NCBI GenBank assembly: GCA_949289575.1
Contig: CASEOG010000005.1
Location: forward strand, 124,001 to 188,000
Origin: an uncultured Spirochaetales bacterium
GTDB taxonomy: Bacteria > Spirochaetota > Spirochaetia > JAFGXN01
Direction: 5' to 3'
Length of the DNA: 64,000 bases
Shown: one piece after another, positions 62,395-64,000 of the stretch
How positions within the stretch are numbered: position 1 is the first letter of the stretch
How the letters are laid out: each line of letters begins with the position of its first letter
Notes under the pieces: model-generated
Databases searched by the model: none
What the model was told of the DNA's origin: nothing
Seen by the model: the letters and a program-made list of their open reading frames with translations, nothing else
Translations under genes and position numbers: made by a program

Positions 62395-63240
62395 ATGAAT
62401 ACAAACGAAAAAATTCTGATGTACAAAGAGGGAAATCTTGCGTACATCCCCCTTCGCGACGAAATTGTCATGACCGCATACCGTTACCTGAGAAAGAGCC
62501 GGTACTGTTTTAAGGAAGACGAAATCGGCGACTGCCTTTGCACCCTGATGGAGAATCTTCCCGCGCTGTTAGCCCGTTACACAGTCACAAAGGCTCCTTT
62601 CGAAGCCTACTTATTTAAAACATGTAAATTATCGATTCTGGATGCCCGGCGGACCCGCAGAACAGCGGAAGCAAAAGCGGTTCTGGGAGAATACTTTAGC
62701 AATGAAAGCCGGTTTTTTACCGTTGAAGAACCTTTTCGGGGATTCGAAGAAGCCGAAAAAGATTTTGTGCGTCTGCTGCGCGGCACAATGAGCCGGATTC
62801 TCAAAAAATACAGGCCGTCGGACTATATTTACCGCCTTTCTCTTTTGATTATTCTTTTAAAATCGGGTTACTATCTGACCGAAGGGGAAAAAGAAAAAAT
62901 ATGCAGCTGGGGAGAGTTCGACAGAGAAACCGTCGATCAATGGCTGACAGAACTCTATCTTTCGACGGAGCAGGCACGAAAAACGATTCGTTTGTGTGAA
63001 ATGCGCCGCAACCGTTATGCGTCGTTTGTTTACGAGCCTCATCTGACAGAGGCATCCCGAAGAATGAATTACAATATTATTTGCGAACGGCTGGAACGGT
63101 GGAACCGGAAACTGAATACGGTGAAAAAAGCACCCCGCAACAGCCGTATCGCCGACCTGCTTCATATCGACTGTTCCTTTATCGATCGTCTGCTTCAAAA
63201 AGTCAAAAGGGATCAAAAAAGAATCGATACTGCCGATTGA
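62395..63240 (+). CDS. sigma-factor-like helical protein (281 aa)
   Basis: The start is the ATG at 62395, with GGAAGGAGATTCGGA before it; an upstream frame to 62260 lacks a site. The N-terminal half resembles sigma-70 region 2: EIVMTAYRYLRKSRYCFKED, APFEAYLFKTCKLSILDARR and TRRTAEAKAVLGEYF. The C-terminal half is helical and ends in NSRIADLLHIDCSFIDRLLQ, which could be a helix-turn-helix. It may be an atypical sigma factor or a regulator, but the match is weak. Upstream is a symmetric stretch ACTCA-N7-TGAGT (62270-62286). Confidence 0.5.
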   Translation: MNTNEKILMYKEGNLAYIPLRDEIVMTAYRYLRKSRYCFKEDEIGDCLCTLMENLPALLARYTVTKAPFEAYLFKTCKLSILDARRTRRTAEAKAVLGEYFSNESRFFTVEEPFRGFEEAEKDFVRLLRGTMSRILKKYRPSDYIYRLSLLIILLKSGYYLTEGEKEKICSWGEFDRETVDQWLTELYLSTEQARKTIRLCEMRRNRYASFVYEPHLTEASRRMNYNIICERLERWNRKLNTVKKAPRNSRIADLLHIDCSFIDRLLQKVKRDQKRIDTAD

Positions 63241-63265
63241 ATTTCACATCTCTTTCTGTTATGCT
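63237..63265 (+). promoter_or_regulatory. rdgB promoter, leaderless geometry
   Basis: -35 TTGAAT, 17-bp spacer, -10 TATGCT, then six bases to the ATG. The -35 overlaps the stop of the preceding gene. Confidence 0.6.
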
Positions 63266-63271
63266 GTTGTT

Positions 63272-63877
63272 ATGAAAATTTATCTGGCAACGGGAAACAG
63301 ACATAAGCTCGAAGAGTTCAGACTGATGTTTCCGGAACATGAAATTGTGCTTCCCGAAGATGAAGGAATCGCTTTTTCTTTCGAAGAAACGGGAAAAACT
63401 TATTTCGAAAACAGCTGCGGCAAAGCCGAAACACTGTACAAAATTGTCCGCGCTCCGGTGCTGGCCGATGACTCGGGACTTTCGGTCGACGCACTCGACG
63501 GTGCCCCCGGGATTTATTCGGCACGTTACGGCAACGAAGCCGGACTGACGCCGACACCGGCCGAGCAGATGGACCGCCTTCTGAAAGCGCTGGAACAAAC
63601 AGACGACCGGAAAGCCGCCTTTGTCTGCTGTCTGACCCTGGTAACGGGACCGCTGCGCTTTTTCTCCGTTCAGGAAACGCTGACCGGTTCGATTGCCCGC
63701 GAAAAAAGCGGCAGCGGCGGTTTCGGCTACGATCCGATTTTTCTGCCCGACGGCAGCAGCCGCACGCTGGCCTGCTACACCCCCGAAGAAAAAGCCGCGA
63801 TTTCCCACAGGGGGAAAGCCGCGGCTGCTATGCGCCGTCTGTTGACCGACGCCGACAAAGGAGTCCTTTATGAATAA
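63272..63877 (+). CDS. rdgB: non-canonical purine NTP pyrophosphatase RdgB/HAM1
   Basis: Removes dITP/XTP from the nucleotide pool. It has YLATGNRHKLEEFRLMFPE, ADDSGLSVDALDGAPGIYSA, RYGNEAGLTPTPAEQ and GGFGYDPIFLPDG, and ends ISHRGKAAAAMRRLL. 201 aa is normal. There is no Shine-Dalgarno sequence before the ATG. The next gene begins inside its last codons (8-bp overlap). Confidence 0.96.
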   Translation: MKIYLATGNRHKLEEFRLMFPEHEIVLPEDEGIAFSFEETGKTYFENSCGKAETLYKIVRAPVLADDSGLSVDALDGAPGIYSARYGNEAGLTPTPAEQMDRLLKALEQTDDRKAAFVCCLTLVTGPLRFFSVQETLTGSIAREKSGSGGFGYDPIFLPDGSSRTLACYTPEEKAAISHRGKAAAAMRRLLTDADKGVLYE

Positions 63878-64000
63878 AAAGACCGTCCCCGCACGCAGCG
63901 AAATCAGCCCCGAAGACCGGTGGAATCTGTCAAAACTTTATTCTTCCTTTGAAGAATGGAACGCTGCGTTCGAACAATGGAAGCAGATGCTGCCGCTCAT
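63870..64000 (+). CDS. pepF: oligoendopeptidase F-like protein, 5' end only
   Basis: Only the first 43 codons are in the window: MNKKTVPARSEISPEDRWNL followed by SKLYSSFEEWNAAFEQWK. The pattern R-x-E-I-x-x-x-D-R-W-x-L-x-x-L-Y is the usual N-terminus of the M3 family PepF. AAAGGAG lies 7 bases before the ATG. The catalytic HExxH is beyond the window, so the call depends on the N-terminus. Confidence 0.7.
   Translation, partial: MNKKTVPARSEISPEDRWNLSKLYSSFEEWNAAFEQWKQMLPL

Noticed and set aside
1..64000. tRNA, rRNA, transposase or integrase genes.
   Set aside because: I looked at gene gaps and island edges and recognised none. Small tRNAs could still be missed by eye.

Overview
The window looks like a spirochaete chromosome, most probably Treponema or a close relative. 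The main reason is the core order rpsB-tsf-frr-uppS-cdsA-dxr (50.6-55.6 kb), which I recall from Treponema pallidum, together with many lipobox-type lipoproteins (fibronectin-III-like proteins, an amidohydrolase, a neutral ceramidase). Species cannot be fixed by eye. The housekeeping parts have balanced-to-high GC. Three stretches are visibly AT-richer and look acquired.

Layout. 0-3.5 kb: a minus-strand operon of three lipoproteins, two with FN3-like repeats. 3.7-7.4 kb: hflX and tex. 7.5-11.1 kb: a decayed prophage-derived array of toxin-tip/immunity modules. Two toxin types carry HExxH zinc-protease motifs, each module is followed by a small putative immunity gene, and near-identical terminators separate modules. 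One toxin copy is a pseudogene whose catalytic Glu became Lys. 11.3-20.3 kb: a complete type V-A CRISPR-Cas system on the minus strand, cas12a-cas4-cas1-cas2 followed by an array of 51 repeats and 50 spacers. The array has a clean switch of repeat variant, a nested duplicated spacer at its old end, and spacer pairs that look like re-captured variants of one target.

20.4-26.8 kb: a DUF1848 protein, then an AT-rich insert (about 21.3-25.0 kb). The insert holds an HNH-like nuclease with a membrane C-terminus, a small conserved-looking protein, a coiled-coil membrane protein and a divergent XRE regulator. A 23-bp palindrome covers the operon's -10 box. This is my best candidate for an undescribed defence system, and it sits beside the Cas12a locus. 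Ogt, a HIRAN protein and a J-domain-like protein follow. 27.5-35.1 kb: a very AT-rich six-gene operon (ATP-grasp enzyme, glycosyltransferase, radical SAM enzyme, UDP-glucuronate decarboxylase-like enzyme, NodU/TobZ-type carbamoyltransferase, UDP-glucose dehydrogenase). It probably makes a carbamoylated UDP-xylose-derived surface glycan or small molecule.

35.3-39.8 kb: a Y-family polymerase, a YolD-like protein and a Dna2/NAM7-type helicase-nuclease in one operon. 40-50.4 kb: metabolic and envelope genes (TrhA/hemolysin-III, DacA-type carboxypeptidase, CoA-disulfide-reductase/rhodanese fusion, DNA glycosylase, amidohydrolase, GH109-like oxidoreductase, alcohol dehydrogenase, P1 peptidase) and a diguanylate cyclase gene broken by a stop and a frameshift. 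50.6-55.6 kb: the translation/lipid core operon. 55.7-62.2 kb: a minus-strand operon of a lipoprotein ceramidase, a methionine synthase split into two proteins, and a NimA-like flavoprotein. 62.4-64 kb: a sigma-like protein, rdgB and the start of pepF.

Many genes have recognisable sigma-70 promoters with 16-17 bp spacers. At least three (tex, the DUF1848 gene, rdgB) have the -10 box exactly six bases before the ATG, which implies leaderless mRNAs. No tRNA or rRNA gene was seen.
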